Below are positions 46,588 through 55,324 of a stretch of 64,000 bases of DNA, in pieces. The notes beneath the pieces are model-generated. The model made no database searches and was not told the DNA's origin. It saw nothing but the letters and a program-made list of their open reading frames with translations. Both the position numbers and the translations under genes were made by a program. The stretch's first letter is position 1, and each line of letters opens with the position of its first letter. The DNA comes from Pseudomonas oryzicola. Its GTDB lineage: Bacteria > Pseudomonadota > Gammaproteobacteria > Pseudomonadales > Pseudomonadaceae. The stretch spans positions 62,001 through 126,000 of the forward strand of contig NZ_JABWRZ020000005.1 in the NCBI RefSeq assembly GCF_014269185.2, in the 5' to 3' direction.

Positions 46588-47361
46588 TTAACGGTGGCTG
46601 GACATGAATTGCTTGCAACGCGCCGAGGTCGGGTTCTCGAACACCTGCTGCGGCGATCCCTGCTCTTCGACCAGGCCCTGGTGCAGGAAGACGACTTCAC
46701 TGGACACATGGCGGGCAAAGCTCATCTCGTGCGTCACCAGCAGCATGGTACGGCCTTCTTCGGCCAATGCGCGGATAACGTTTAGCACTTCCTGGACCAT
46801 TTCCGGGTCGAGCGCCGAAGTTGGCTCGTCGAACAGGATGACCTTGGGCTTCATGGCCAGGGTACGGGCAATGGCGGCGCGCTGTTGCTGGCCACCGGAA
46901 AGCTGGGCGGGGTAGCTGTGGCGCTTGTCGTAGATGCCGACCTTGTTCAGCAGCGCTTCGGCGGCTTCGATGGCCTCGGCCTTGCTCTGCCCCAGTACGC
47001 GGCGTGGCGCCTCGATGATGTTGTCGAGGATCGACATGTGTGGCCACAGGTTGAAGTTCTGGAAGACGAAGCCGATCTCGCTGCGCAGGCGGTTGATCTG
47101 GCGATTGTCGGCGGCGACCAGGTCGCCGTTCTTGGCGGCCTTGAGCTTGAGCGCTTCACCAGCGACCAGGATTTCGCCCTGGTGCGGGTTCTCGAGCAGG
47201 TTGATGCAGCGCAGCAGGGTGGACTTGCCGGAGCCGGACGACCCCAGGATGGAGATCACGTCACCGTCGCGTGCGGTCAGCGAAATGCCCTTGAGAATTT
47301 CCTGCTCGCCGTAGCGTTTGTGCAGGTTGCGGATTTCCAGCGCGGGCGTGGCCTGAGCCAT
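46588..47361 (-). CDS. Polar amino acid ABC transporter ATP-binding protein
   Basis: 257-aa HisP-type ATPase, first gene of the four-gene operon. Walker [11 protein letters not shown]-loop [11 protein letters not shown], signature LSGGQQQR, Walker [15 protein letters not shown]-loop VTHEM. The order ATPase, binding protein, two permeases is that of P. aeruginosa PA5152-PA5155 as I recall it. Confidence 0.92.
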   Translation of the reverse strand: MAQATPALEIRNLHKRYGEQEILKGISLTARDGDVISILGSSGSGKSTLLRCINLLENPHQGEILVAGEALKLKAAKNGDLVAADNRQINRLRSEIGFVFQNFNLWPHMSILDNIIEAPRRVLGQSKAEAIEAAEALLNKVGIYDKRHSYPAQLSGGQQQRAAIARTLAMKPKVILFDEPTSALDPEMVQEVLNVIRALAEEGRTMLLVTHEMSFARHVSSEVVFLHQGLVEEQGSPQQVFENPTSARCKQFMSSHR

Positions 47362-48002
47362 GTGCGGTCCTCATTGTGTTCGGGTGCGTTCCCAGCTGTT
47401 GGCGGCCTTCCTGGCGAGCGCCAAGCTAGCATAGCGGTATCGCGGCGGCCAACAGGGGCGCCAGGTGCTCGGGGCGCTGGTGGGGCAGTTTGTCGCATCG
47501 CTGCAGCGCAACGTCGCGCGGATGTCCGCGAAGGTTTCGCCCAGCACCAGAGCCTTGATGAAAAAAGGCGCGATGGTGCCAGCTTTGGCCGGCTCAGGGA
47601 AGCGCTTTTAGACCATTCGCGGGTAGATCCGGCCTGCCAAGGTAGCAGAGCCCATGAAAATCGGATCACCGACAAAGGCCTTTATAAGGTGTTTGGTTGT
47701 ACCTGTGGGTTGCACTTTTTTTGCTTTGCAGCGGTGCAAAGGTGTTACCGAGGAGCACCTTTGGTGCGTTTGTAAGTGAGTATTTCAGTAATCCGGTGAT
47801 TTGATGCCCTTTCGGTCAGCTCTTGGCCGAAAGCCCTCAGAACCGCGTCCTGAAAGGCCTGCCGGGCTTTCTGACGAATGCGTTCCGTAGATGGCGCGCT
47901 TATTGCCAGCAGGAACCCGCCGATTGCAGCGACGCCCAGGTCAACCCTTGGCGCGCTTTGTACCCGCAGTCGGCGTGGTCCACTCCTTACAAAGGTAGTT
48001 TT
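47362..48002. promoter_or_regulatory. Long divergent region between the ABC operon and gabP
   Basis: 641 nt. It contains a likely transposase remnant (47450-47600, minus) and two overlapping inverted repeats: TTGCAC (47710-47715) with GTGCAA (47734-47739), and CAAAGGTG (47737-47744) with CACCTTTG (47756-47763). The repeats share bases and cannot both fold. The rest up to gabP is open in frame with gabP but reads as non-coding. Confidence 0.5.
47450..47600 (-). pseudogene. Possible transposase helix-turn-helix remnant
   Basis: One minus-strand frame reads IKALVLGETFADIRATLRC then SDAT, which resembles the N-terminal HTH of IS630-type transposases. No start, no downstream catalytic part, and the frame decays on both sides. 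Weak evidence. Confidence 0.25.
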
Positions 48003-49388
48003 ATGAGCGGTAACAATTCCAATGACCTCGCTCAGGGGCTCAAACAACGGCATGTGACCATGCTGTCCATCGCTGGCGTCATCGGTGCCGGCCTTTTCGT
48101 TGGCTCCGGCCACGCCATTGCCGCTGCCGGGCCTGCCGTGCTGCTGGCTTACGCTGCCGCCGGTACTCTGGTCGTACTGGTGATGCGCATGTTGGGTGAA
48201 ATGGCGGTCGCCTCGCCTGACACCGGTTCGTTCTCCACTTATGCCGACCGCGCCATCGGGCGCTGGGCCGGCTTCACCATCGGCTGGCTGTACTGGTGGT
48301 TCTGGGTGCTGGTGATTCCGCTGGAAGCCAACGCCGCCGCAGCCATCCTGCATGCCTGGTTCCCTGCGGTTGACCTGTGGGCGTTCTCCCTGGTGATTAC
48401 CCTGGCGCTGACCCTGACCAACCTGTGCAGCGTGAAGAACTATGGCGAGTTCGAGTTCTGGTTCGCCCTGCTCAAGGTCCTGGCGATCATCGGCTTCATC
48501 GCCGTGGGTTGTGCTGCCTTGTTCGGCTTCGTGCCAAGCAGCCAGGTCAGCGGTGCCAGCCACCTGTTCGACACCCAGGGCTTCATGCCCAATGGCCTGG
48601 GCGCGGTGCTGGCAGCCATGCTGACCACCATGTTCTCGTTCATGGGTACCGAAATCGTCACCATCGCCGCAGCCGAGTCGAAGGACCCGGGCAAGCAGAT
48701 CAGCCGTGCTACCAACTCGGTCATCTGGCGTATCTGCCTGTTCTACCTGGTGTCGATCTTCCTGGTCGTGGCCCTGGTACCGTGGAACGACCCGGCGCTG
48801 GCCGAGACCGGTTCCTACCAGACCGTGCTGAGCCGCATCGGCGTGCCGAATGCCAAGCTGATAGTCGACATCGTCGTGCTGATCGCGGTAACCAGCTGCC
48901 TGAACTCGGCGCTGTACACCTCGTCGCGCATGCTGTTCTCGCTGAGCAAGCGCGGTGACGCCCCGGCCATCGCCCAGCGCACCACCAAGTCGGCGACCCC
49001 GCACGTGGCGGTACTGCTGTCCACCGCAGCGGCGTTCCTCTGCGTGTTCGCCAACTTCGTGGCCCCGGCCCAGGTGTTCGAGTTCCTGCTGGCAAGCTCC
49101 GGTGCCATTGCCCTGCTGGTGTACCTGGTGATTGCCGTGTCGCAGCTGCGCATGCGTGCCCAGCGTGAGGCCCGTGGCGAGAAGATCACCTTCAAGATGT
49201 GGCTGTTCCCGGGCCTGACCTGGGCGACCATCGCCTTCATCGTTGCCATTCTGGTGGTGATGGCGCTGCGTGAAGACCACCGCGCCGAAATCATCGCGAC
49301 CGCGCTGCTGAGCATTGGTGTGGTGGCGGCGGGCTTGCTGGTACACCGCAAGCGTGAAGCTGCCGGGCGGGTGGCGCTGGATAACTGA
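48003..49388 (+). CDS. gabP: GABA permease, AAT-family amino acid transporter
   Basis: 461-aa transporter with 12 predicted helices. N-terminus GLKQRHVTMLSIAGVIGAGLFVGSG is the AAT family signature; TEIVTIAAAESKDP and SSRMLFSLSKRGDAP are the conserved GabP loops. Start ATG 48003; the frame is open 60 codons further upstream but there the codons and content are non-coding. Imports 4-aminobutyrate by homology; a related amino acid is possible. Ends in a strong terminator. Confidence 0.9.
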   Translation: MSGNNSNDLAQGLKQRHVTMLSIAGVIGAGLFVGSGHAIAAAGPAVLLAYAAAGTLVVLVMRMLGEMAVASPDTGSFSTYADRAIGRWAGFTIGWLYWWFWVLVIPLEANAAAAILHAWFPAVDLWAFSLVITLALTLTNLCSVKNYGEFEFWFALLKVLAIIGFIAVGCAALFGFVPSSQVSGASHLFDTQGFMPNGLGAVLAAMLTTMFSFMGTEIVTIAAAESKDPGKQISRATNSVIWRICLFYLVSIFLVVALVPWNDPALAETGSYQTVLSRIGVPNAKLIVDIVVLIAVTSCLNSALYTSSRMLFSLSKRGDAPAIAQRTTKSATPHVAVLLSTAAAFLCVFANFVAPAQVFEFLLASSGAIALLVYLVIAVSQLRMRAQREARGEKITFKMWLFPGLTWATIAFIVAILVVMALREDHRAEIIATALLSIGVVAAGLLVHRKREAAGRVALDN

Positions 49389-49406
49389 TCCGCGCTGGCT
49401 GCAATG

Positions 49407-49442
49407 AAAAGGCCGCGCCCTGTGTAGGGCGCGGCCTTTTTT
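49407..49442 (+). terminator. Rho-independent terminator of gabP
   Basis: AAAAGGCCGCGCCC (49407-49420), 6-nt loop, GGGCGCGGCCTTTT (49427-49440), TT. Confidence 0.93.
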
Positions 49443-49454
49443 GTTGCCTGTATT

Positions 49455-49548
49455 GGCCTCTTCGCGGGTAAACCCGCTCCCACAGGTACACCACATATTT
49501 CAATTGCTGTGATATTCCTGTGGGAGCGGGTTTACCCGCGAATGGGCC
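49455..49548. repeat. REP pair (BIME) after gabP
   Basis: GGCCTCTTCGCGGGTAAACC... at 49455-49487 and its inverse at 49518-49548, separated by about 30 AT-rich nt. Confidence 0.9.
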
Positions 49549-49569
49549 GGGGCAAGTCACATGGCCCTG

Positions 49570-50013
49570 TCAGCCAAACTGCTTCTGTTGTTGTTGCTGC
49601 TTGGCAACCAGCTCGGAGGCTGCCACATAGGCTGCCTGGAATTCGTCGCTTTCCAGCCAGGCCATGGTGGCGTCTTCGTCTGCGCCGTCCAGCCATTTAC
49701 GGTAGGCGTTGAACACCAGCACAATGTAGTCGGTGGCGTGTTCTTCCTTGTGCCCCTTGAGCACCAGGCCCAGCAGCGGGTCAACCAGGAACACCGAGAT
49801 CATCGGTACCAGGCCGCCCTCCTGGGCTTCCTTCATCTTCTTGAACAGCGCGTCGTAGCTGCCCGACTCCATGGCCTTGTAGTACACCTGCTCGATGCTG
49901 GCACTGTCGCCGGCACTGGCCTTGACTGCCTGGCCGCTGCGTACCATGCGGTTCTGCTTGGCCTTGCTGGCGGCGCGCTTGGCGCGTTTCTGTTGCTTGG
50001 TAGGGGTGGCCAT
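49570..50013 (-). CDS. Conserved hypothetical protein with basic N-terminus
   Basis: 147 aa. The first 30 residues are strongly basic (KQQKRAKRAASKAKQNRMVR), then a helical domain with PMISVFLVDPLLGLVLKGHKEEH and YIVLVFNAYRKWL, and a glutamine run at the end (QQQQQKQ). The basic start suggests nucleic acid or ribosome contact, but no family is recognised. Stands between gabP and ppk2. Confidence 0.72.
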   Translation of the reverse strand: MATPTKQQKRAKRAASKAKQNRMVRSGQAVKASAGDSASIEQVYYKAMESGSYDALFKKMKEAQEGGLVPMISVFLVDPLLGLVLKGHKEEHATDYIVLVFNAYRKWLDGADEDATMAWLESDEFQAAYVAASELVAKQQQQQKQFG

Positions 50014-50087
50014 GGGGAATCCTTGGGTGTGTCTGAAAGTGCGCGTATTGAAGCGTAGTTGCCGAGGAAACCCAAGTGCCGCACAAA

Positions 50088-50106
50088 GGGGCTGCGAAGC
50101 AGCCCC
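50088..50106 (-). terminator. Hairpin after ppk2
   Basis: GGGGCTGC-GAA-GCAGCCCC; on the minus strand it is followed by TTTGTG, a weak terminator for ppk2. Confidence 0.6.
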
Positions 50107-50112
50107 GGCAAG

Positions 50113-51093
50113 CTAACTGGCTACCGCCGCAGGTTCGTCTTCTTCGAACCCCCGCGATGCGCGCCCGACCAGCAGCGCATCTGGCGCATGCGCCACACTG
50201 TGGTCCTTGCCCGGGTAATCCAGCGAATGCAGGAAGTGCCGGATGCAGTTGATGCGCGCCCGTTTCTTGTCGTCGGACTTGATCACCGTCCATGGCGCAT
50301 CGGCGGTATCGGTATGGAAGAACATCGCCTCCTTGGCTGCGGTGTAGTCTTCCCATTTGTCCAGCGACTTGATGTCGATGGGTGACAGCTTCCAGTGCTT
50401 GAGCGGGTCGTCCCGACGCGAGATGAAGCGGCGCAGTTGCTCTTCGCGGTTCACCGAGAACCAGTACTTGAACAGCAGGATGCCGCTGTTGCACAGCATC
50501 CGCTCCAGCTCCGGCGCCTGGCGCATGAACTCCAGGTACTGCAGCGGCGTGCAGAAATCCATTACCTTCTCGACCCCGGCGCGGTTGTACCAGGAGCGGT
50601 CGAAGAACACCATTTCACCTGCCGTGGGCAGGTGCTGGATGTAGCGCTGGAAGTACCACTGGCCTTTCTCCTGCTCGGAAGGCTTCTCCAGAGCCACGAT
50701 GCGCGCCCCACGAGGGTTGAGGTGCTCCATGAAGCGCTTGATGGTGCCGCCCTTGCCTGCGGCATCGCGCCCTTCGAACAGAATCACCACGCGCTGGCCG
50801 GTTTCCTTCACCCAGCTTTGCACCTTCAGCAACTCGATCTGCAGCGCGTGCTTGGCCTTTTCATAGTCCTGGCGGCGCAGCCGGGTGCGGTAGGGGTAGC
50901 TGGCAGGCAGGCGGGCTGAAGTGCTGTCTTCGTTGCTGCCTTTAGGTGCCGTGGCCACTTCCAGGGCGGCGGGTTGCTGGCTGACACGGGTGATGCTCGG
51001 CTCCGGCTTGCGCTGGCGTGGGCGGCGGGTGCGGGCCGGGGCGGCAACGGGTTCGCTGGGGGCGGGGAGCAGGAGGGGGGATTCTTCGCTCAT
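50113..51093 (-). CDS. ppk2: Polyphosphate kinase 2
   Basis: 326-aa PPK2, which phosphorylates ADP or GDP with polyphosphate. Walker A EGRDAAGKGGT at residues 107-117 and the lid/Walker B region FFDRSWYNRAGVE near 160-175 are intact, as is DDPLKHWKLSPID. The first 60 residues are a low-complexity Pro/Arg/Ala tail. Single PPK2 domain, class I. Upstream on the minus strand is the tRNA-Phe terminator. Confidence 0.92.
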   Translation of the reverse strand: MSEESPLLLPAPSEPVAAPARTRRPRQRKPEPSITRVSQQPAALEVATAPKGSNEDSTSARLPASYPYRTRLRRQDYEKAKHALQIELLKVQSWVKETGQRVVILFEGRDAAGKGGTIKRFMEHLNPRGARIVALEKPSEQEKGQWYFQRYIQHLPTAGEMVFFDRSWYNRAGVEKVMDFCTPLQYLEFMRQAPELERMLCNSGILLFKYWFSVNREEQLRRFISRRDDPLKHWKLSPIDIKSLDKWEDYTAAKEAMFFHTDTADAPWTVIKSDDKKRARINCIRHFLHSLDYPGKDHSVAHAPDALLVGRASRGFEEDEPAAVAS

Positions 51094-51190
51094 GGAGGTC
51101 CTTGCAAATCGATTCGAAAGTCCATCATCGATTATGAAGGTGGGCGAAAAGTGGCTGTTTGATGCTGATCAATGCAGAAATACAGACAAC

Positions 51191-51213
51191 AAAAAACCCG
51201 CACTAGGCGGGTT
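51191..51213 (-). terminator. Terminator after tRNA-Phe
   Basis: On the minus strand AACCCGC, 5-nt loop, GCGGGTT, TTTTGTTG. Located 47 nt beyond the tRNA 3' end. Confidence 0.85.
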
Positions 51214-51259
51214 TCTTGTTGTCGCTTCGGGTAACTTTGCAACCACCAGAAGCTGAAGG

Positions 51260-51335
51260 TGGTGCCCAGAGACGGAGTCGAACCGCCGACACGAGGATTT
51301 TCAATCCTCTGCTCTACCGACTGAGCTATCTGGGC
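51260..51335 (-). tRNA. tRNA-Phe (anticodon GAA)
   Basis: 76 nt on the minus strand beginning GCCCAGATAGCTCAG and ending with encoded CCA. Anticodon loop TTGAAAA gives GAA. It lies downstream of yggX on the same strand. Confidence 0.97.
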
Positions 51336-51425
51336 GACGAGGTGAATTAAATAGACTTTCAGACCGCTCGTCAACGACTTTTTGAAAAAATTTTAAATTA
51401 ATTCCGTCGCTTACGTTCCGTGGGG

Positions 51426-51698
51426 TCATTCCGAGGGCGGCACGTAGCCTTCCGCCTGGGCGTATTCTTCGCCGGCGAAAAACTTGTCCATCTCGCCCTG
51501 GAGGAATTTGCGGTCCTCGGCGTTCATCATGTTCAGGCGCTTTTCGTTGATCAGCATGGTCTGGTGCTTCTGCCAGTCGGCCCAGGCCTTCTGCGAGATG
51601 TGTTCGAAGATGTCCTGGCCCTTGGCGCCAGGGTAGGGCGGGCGCTCCAGGCCTGGCAGTTCTTCTTTGTACTTGCGGCACATCACGGTGCGGGTCAT
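51426..51698 (-). CDS. yggX: YggX, Fe(II) trafficking protein
   Basis: 90-aa Ygg[19 protein letters not shown] with Cys7, [20 protein letters not shown], and [21 protein letters not shown] helix. It protects iron-sulfur clusters from oxidation. Start overlaps the mutY stop by ATGA, so asmA, mutY and yggX are one unit; pairing with MutY (a 4Fe-4S enzyme) is common. Confidence 0.95.
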   Translation of the reverse strand: MTRTVMCRKYKEELPGLERPPYPGAKGQDIFEHISQKAWADWQKHQTMLINEKRLNMMNAEDRKFLQGEMDKFFAGEEYAQAEGYVPPSE

Positions 51699-52762
51699 CG
51701 GGCGTCTCCTGCAATCAGTTCGTCGGCCGCGCGTTTGAGCAGCTTTTTCACCGGGGCGGCAAGGCCCAGGCGCGGCGGGGTGGCGAGGTTATACCAGAGC
51801 CAGTCGGCCTCGGCCACGTGCTGGCCGACCGGGTCGACGCGCACCAGCCAGGGCTCGATCGCCAGCTGGAAGTGGCTGAAGGTATGGGTCAGGCCGTCCA
51901 TGGCGCGGCTTTCGGCCAGGCGCAGGCCGTGCTGGTAGGCCAGGTCGTCGAGCTGGGCGATGTCGTCCAGTTCCGGCAGGCTCCACAAGCCACCCCACAG
52001 CCCGCTGGACGGGCGGCGGTAAAGCAGGATGGCGCCTTCGTGGTTGGCCAGCAGCGGCATCAGCGTGCGCCGTTGTGGCAGCGCCTTGCGTGGCTTGGGT
52101 TCCGGGTAGCGGGTTTCTTCGCCGTGCAGGTGCGCTTCGCAGCCGCGCCGCAGCGGGCAGATCAGGCAACTGGGCTTGCTGCGGGTGCACAGCGTGGCGC
52201 CCATGTCCATCATCGCCTGGGTATAGTGGTTGGCGCGCTGCTGCGGGGTAAAACGCTCGGCCGTGGCCCACAGCTGGTTGGCCACCTTGGGCTCGCCAGG
52301 GTAGCCAGCCTGGGCGGTGTAGCGGGCCAGCACGCGTTTCACGTTGCCGTCGAGGATCGGTGCGCGGATGCCCATGCTGATGCTGGCGATGGCGCCGGCG
52401 GTGGAGCGGCCGATGCCGGGCAGCTCGGTGAGCTGTTCGACACTGCGCGGGAATTCACCGCCATGCTGCGCGACCACGATCTTCGCGGCTTTCTGCAGGT
52501 TGCGCGCCCGGGTGTAGTAGCCCAGGCCGGTCCACAGGTGCAGCACCTCGTCCTCTGGCGCTTCGGCCAGGGCCTGCACGGTCGGCAGGGCCTGCATGAA
52601 GCGGTCGAAGTAGTTGAGCACGGTGCTGACCTGGGTCTGCTGCAGCATGATTTCCGACACCCACACCCGGTACGGGGTGATGCCCTGCTGCCAGGGCAGG
52701 TCGTGCCGGCCGTGCTCGTCATACCAATCCAGCACAGCGCTGGAGAACTGCTCTGGGGTCAT
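51695..52762 (-). CDS. mutY: Adenine DNA glycosylase MutY
   Basis: 355-aa glycosylase that removes A opposite 8-oxoG. Helix-hairpin-helix [15 protein letters not shown] with the catalytic Asp further on ([12 protein letters not shown]), 4Fe-4S loop C-x6-C-x2-C-x5-C in [17 protein letters not shown], and a C-terminal Nudix-like 8-oxoG recognition domain. Coupled by ATGA overlaps to asmA ahead and yggX behind. Confidence 0.96.
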   Translation of the reverse strand: MTPEQFSSAVLDWYDEHGRHDLPWQQGITPYRVWVSEIMLQQTQVSTVLNYFDRFMQALPTVQALAEAPEDEVLHLWTGLGYYTRARNLQKAAKIVVAQHGGEFPRSVEQLTELPGIGRSTAGAIASISMGIRAPILDGNVKRVLARYTAQAGYPGEPKVANQLWATAERFTPQQRANHYTQAMMDMGATLCTRSKPSCLICPLRRGCEAHLHGEETRYPEPKPRKALPQRRTLMPLLANHEGAILLYRRPSSGLWGGLWSLPELDDIAQLDDLAYQHGLRLAESRAMDGLTHTFSHFQLAIEPWLVRVDPVGQHVAEADWLWYNLATPPRLGLAAPVKKLLKRAADELIAGDAR

Positions 52763-54996
52763 CGCTTGAACAGCCCCTTGAGCGCGTCTTTCACTTCCGG
52801 GCTCACTTTGTCTCCGAGTTTTTCATCGATCTTTTCCTGCAGGCGGTTGCCGGCCAGCTTGGCGGCAACCTTGCCCAGGCCGTCCTGGTCCAGGCGGCAG
52901 GCCTTGGCGCCCAGCTCCAGCGGGCCGCGGCAACGCAGTGGCACTTCCACGCCCACATAGCGTTCGTTGACCTGGCAGGCCGGGTCGGGCATGGCGCGCT
53001 GGTCGCCTTCGACAATCACGCCGACCTTGTAGTCCATGCCCAGCACGCGCAGGTCCAGGTCACCCTGGCCGTTGACGGTAAGGCCCGGGATGCGCGCCTT
53101 GAGGTCCGGGTTGCTGGCGACCCCATTGCGTACCACCAGGCTGCCGCGCAGCTCCTGGAAGGGGGTGTCCTTGCCGCGTGGCTCGCCGCTGAGCGTTTTG
53201 CGATTGAGCGTGGCGATGGCCTGGCACAGTTGCTGTTCCAGGTTGGCATTGACCAGCACGCCGTCGTTGATGACGAAATTGGCGTTGCCATTAAGGGTAT
53301 CGACCAGCGCCTTCTGGCTGTTGCCGGTGGCGGTCAGGTCGCTGTTCAGGGTCAGCAGGCCTTTGACCGGCGGCTGCTGTTCCTTGCCCTCGGTCTTGAT
53401 GAAGTGCTCCACGGGTACCCGCTGGATGTTGGTGTTGACGCCCAGTTGCGGCACGGCAGGGCGAACATCGACGGTACCCTTGGCCTCGAACGTGCCGTTG
53501 TACAGCCCGCCACGCAGGGTTTGCAGGGTCAGCAGGCCGCCCTGGCCGATGGCCTTGAGCTGGGCATCGGTGATCGGCAGTTTATCCAGGGTCAGCGCGC
53601 CGAAGGCCAGGTCGGCCTGCAGGTCGAGGGCGCGCAGGCGGTCGACCGGCAACAGCTTGTCGTCGCTCCAGGCCACCTGGGTCGGGGCGTTGGGCAGCGG
53701 CGTGGTGCCGGCGCCGGCGACCGCGCTGGCTTCCTGCTGCTTGACCTCGGCCTGGCGCGCGGCAGTGGCACCCTTGGCCTGCTCGCTCTTGGCCGGCAGG
53801 TAGCGGTCGGCGTCGAAGCTGTCGCCCTTGAGCTGCAGGCGCAGGGCTTGCTTGGCGAAATCCTCGACGGCCACGCGGCCGGTGAAGGTGCTGTCGTCCA
53901 GCTTCACGGCCAGGTCTTCCAGGGCCAGGCTGTTCGGCGTGCCTTGCAGGCGGGTGACCATTTCCAGCCTGGAGAAGGCTGCCGGGTCGTTGCTGGCCGG
54001 CAGTGGGCGGCCAATGCTGTCGAGGAACGTGCGCAGGTCGAACTGGGCGATGGACAGGCCGCCGCTGAGCTGGGGTGCCTTGTCCAGGTCACGCAGGTTC
54101 AGCTCGCCCAGGGCGCGCAGCTGGTTGGCCGATACTTTCAGGCCGCTCCACGAGGCGACATTGGCGCCCAGGTCGACCAGCAGTTGGCCCTGCGCGGCGA
54201 AGGTCACGGTCTTGCCGCCGGTTGGCTCGCCCGAGGTTTCGCCCGACAGGCGCATGTCTTCGAAGTTGTAGCGCTTGAGTTTGCGGTCGAAGCGCAACTC
54301 GCCGGCCAGCTCGGTGCGGGCCTTGATGTTCGGCTGGCTGGCGCTGAGGAAGGCGCTGGCCTTGAGCGGAATGTTCGCGCCTTCGTGGACCGGGCCGGTG
54401 CTCAGCTGGATGCTCTCGGCGCTGTAGCTGTGGCCGGTCTTGGCATCGGTGTACTGCACGCGGGCGTTGTTCACGGTCAGGCTGTCGATGTCCAGCTTGA
54501 CCGCGCGGTCGTTGCTGGTTGCCGGTGCCGGCTGCTGTTCGGCGGGTGCCTGGGCCGGGGCATTGGCCTGTGCGCCGGCGTTTTCTGCGGGCAACGGCTT
54601 GCCGATGTCTTCCCAGTTGCCATGGCCTTGCTCGTCACGGGCCAGGGTCAGGTTCAGGCCCTCGACGCGCACGTCGCTCATCTGTACTTCGCGGCGCAGC
54701 AGTGGCAGCACTCGCACCGACAAACCGAGCATCTGCAGGTCGGCGAACGGCTCCTTGGGTTTGTTCAAGGTGGCGATGCTTGCTTCGTGCAGCTCCAGGC
54801 CCAGCCACGGGAACAGGCTCCAGCCAATATCACCATTGAGGGTGAGCTCGACGTGCGCCTTGTCGCGCGCCAGCTGGCGAATCTCGTCTTTGTAGTCGTT
54901 GGGATCGAACAGGTGGGTCAGGGCGAAGCCCAGCGCCACGATGATCAGCAGCAACCCGAGAAGCCCAAGTCCCAGGATTTTGCCGAACGCTTTCAT
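52759..54996 (-). CDS. asmA: AsmA family protein
   Basis: 745-aa protein, N-terminal membrane anchor (ILGLGLLGLLLIIVALGFAL, residues about 7-26) with a large periplasmic domain of the AsmA type: DPNDYKDEIRQLARDKAHVEL and SLFPWLGLELHEASIA at the start, and ANLEQQLCQAIATLNRK near the C-terminal AsmA_2 part. A Pro/Ala/Gln linker lies around residues 138-160. Proteins of this group bridge inner and outer membrane and are linked to lipid transport. First gene of asmA-mutY-yggX. Confidence 0.92.
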   Translation of the reverse strand: MKAFGKILGLGLLGLLLIIVALGFALTHLFDPNDYKDEIRQLARDKAHVELTLNGDIGWSLFPWLGLELHEASIATLNKPKEPFADLQMLGLSVRVLPLLRREVQMSDVRVEGLNLTLARDEQGHGNWEDIGKPLPAENAGAQANAPAQAPAEQQPAPATSNDRAVKLDIDSLTVNNARVQYTDAKTGHSYSAESIQLSTGPVHEGANIPLKASAFLSASQPNIKARTELAGELRFDRKLKRYNFEDMRLSGETSGEPTGGKTVTFAAQGQLLVDLGANVASWSGLKVSANQLRALGELNLRDLDKAPQLSGGLSIAQFDLRTFLDSIGRPLPASNDPAAFSRLEMVTRLQGTPNSLALEDLAVKLDDSTFTGRVAVEDFAKQALRLQLKGDSFDADRYLPAKSEQAKGATAARQAEVKQQEASAVAGAGTTPLPNAPTQVAWSDDKLLPVDRLRALDLQADLAFGALTLDKLPITDAQLKAIGQGGLLTLQTLRGGLYNGTFEAKGTVDVRPAVPQLGVNTNIQRVPVEHFIKTEGKEQQPPVKGLLTLNSDLTATGNSQKALVDTLNGNANFVINDGVLVNANLEQQLCQAIATLNRKTLSGEPRGKDTPFQELRGSLVVRNGVASNPDLKARIPGLTVNGQGDLDLRVLGMDYKVGVIVEGDQRAMPDPACQVNERYVGVEVPLRCRGPLELGAKACRLDQDGLGKVAAKLAGNRLQEKIDEKLGDKVSPEVKDALKGLFKR

Positions 54997-55324
54997 GGGC
55001 GAGTCCTTGTAGTCGTTTGAAATTCAAGCGCCAGAGTATAGCGCCGCAGTGGTTGTCCCTGCGTATTCGACAAGAGATACAGGGCATTTCCTACGTGTGC
55101 ATCAGAGGGTAAGGCTTTCGACCACCATGATTTTGCCAGTTCCACATGTGCCGCCTGTACTGGCCCTGTGGGAGCTGGCGTGCCAGCGACAGGGCCTTCG
55201 TACGGGCGGCATGACCGTTTCAGCCGCGCAAAAATATGCAATATCAGATTGCCTTCATGCCGCTGCATGCTGCTAACCTTGCGCCGCTTTGCCTGCACTC
55301 TCCCTAATAAGAAGGATCCGATTC
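54997..55324. other. Divergent region between asmA and the MFS gene
   Basis: 328 nt. Contains one REP unit (GGCCCTGTGGGAGCTGGCGT..., 55163-55198). Otherwise promoter sequence for both genes; the MFS side has AAGGA before its ATG. No ORF with good support. Confidence 0.6.
55163..55198. repeat. REP-type repeat
   Basis: GGCCCTGT ... ACAGGGCC (55163-55198) encloses CTGGCGTGCCAG. Confidence 0.8.

Noticed and set aside
47823..48002. 60-codon N-terminal extension of GabP
   Set aside because: The AAT family start matches the ATG at 48003; the extension has no transporter-like content and covers the upstream regulatory region.
53230..55020. 596-aa open frame antisense to asmA
   Set aside because: No recognisable domain, no ribosome site, Gln/Gly/Ala-rich; the asmA frame is clearly the coding one.
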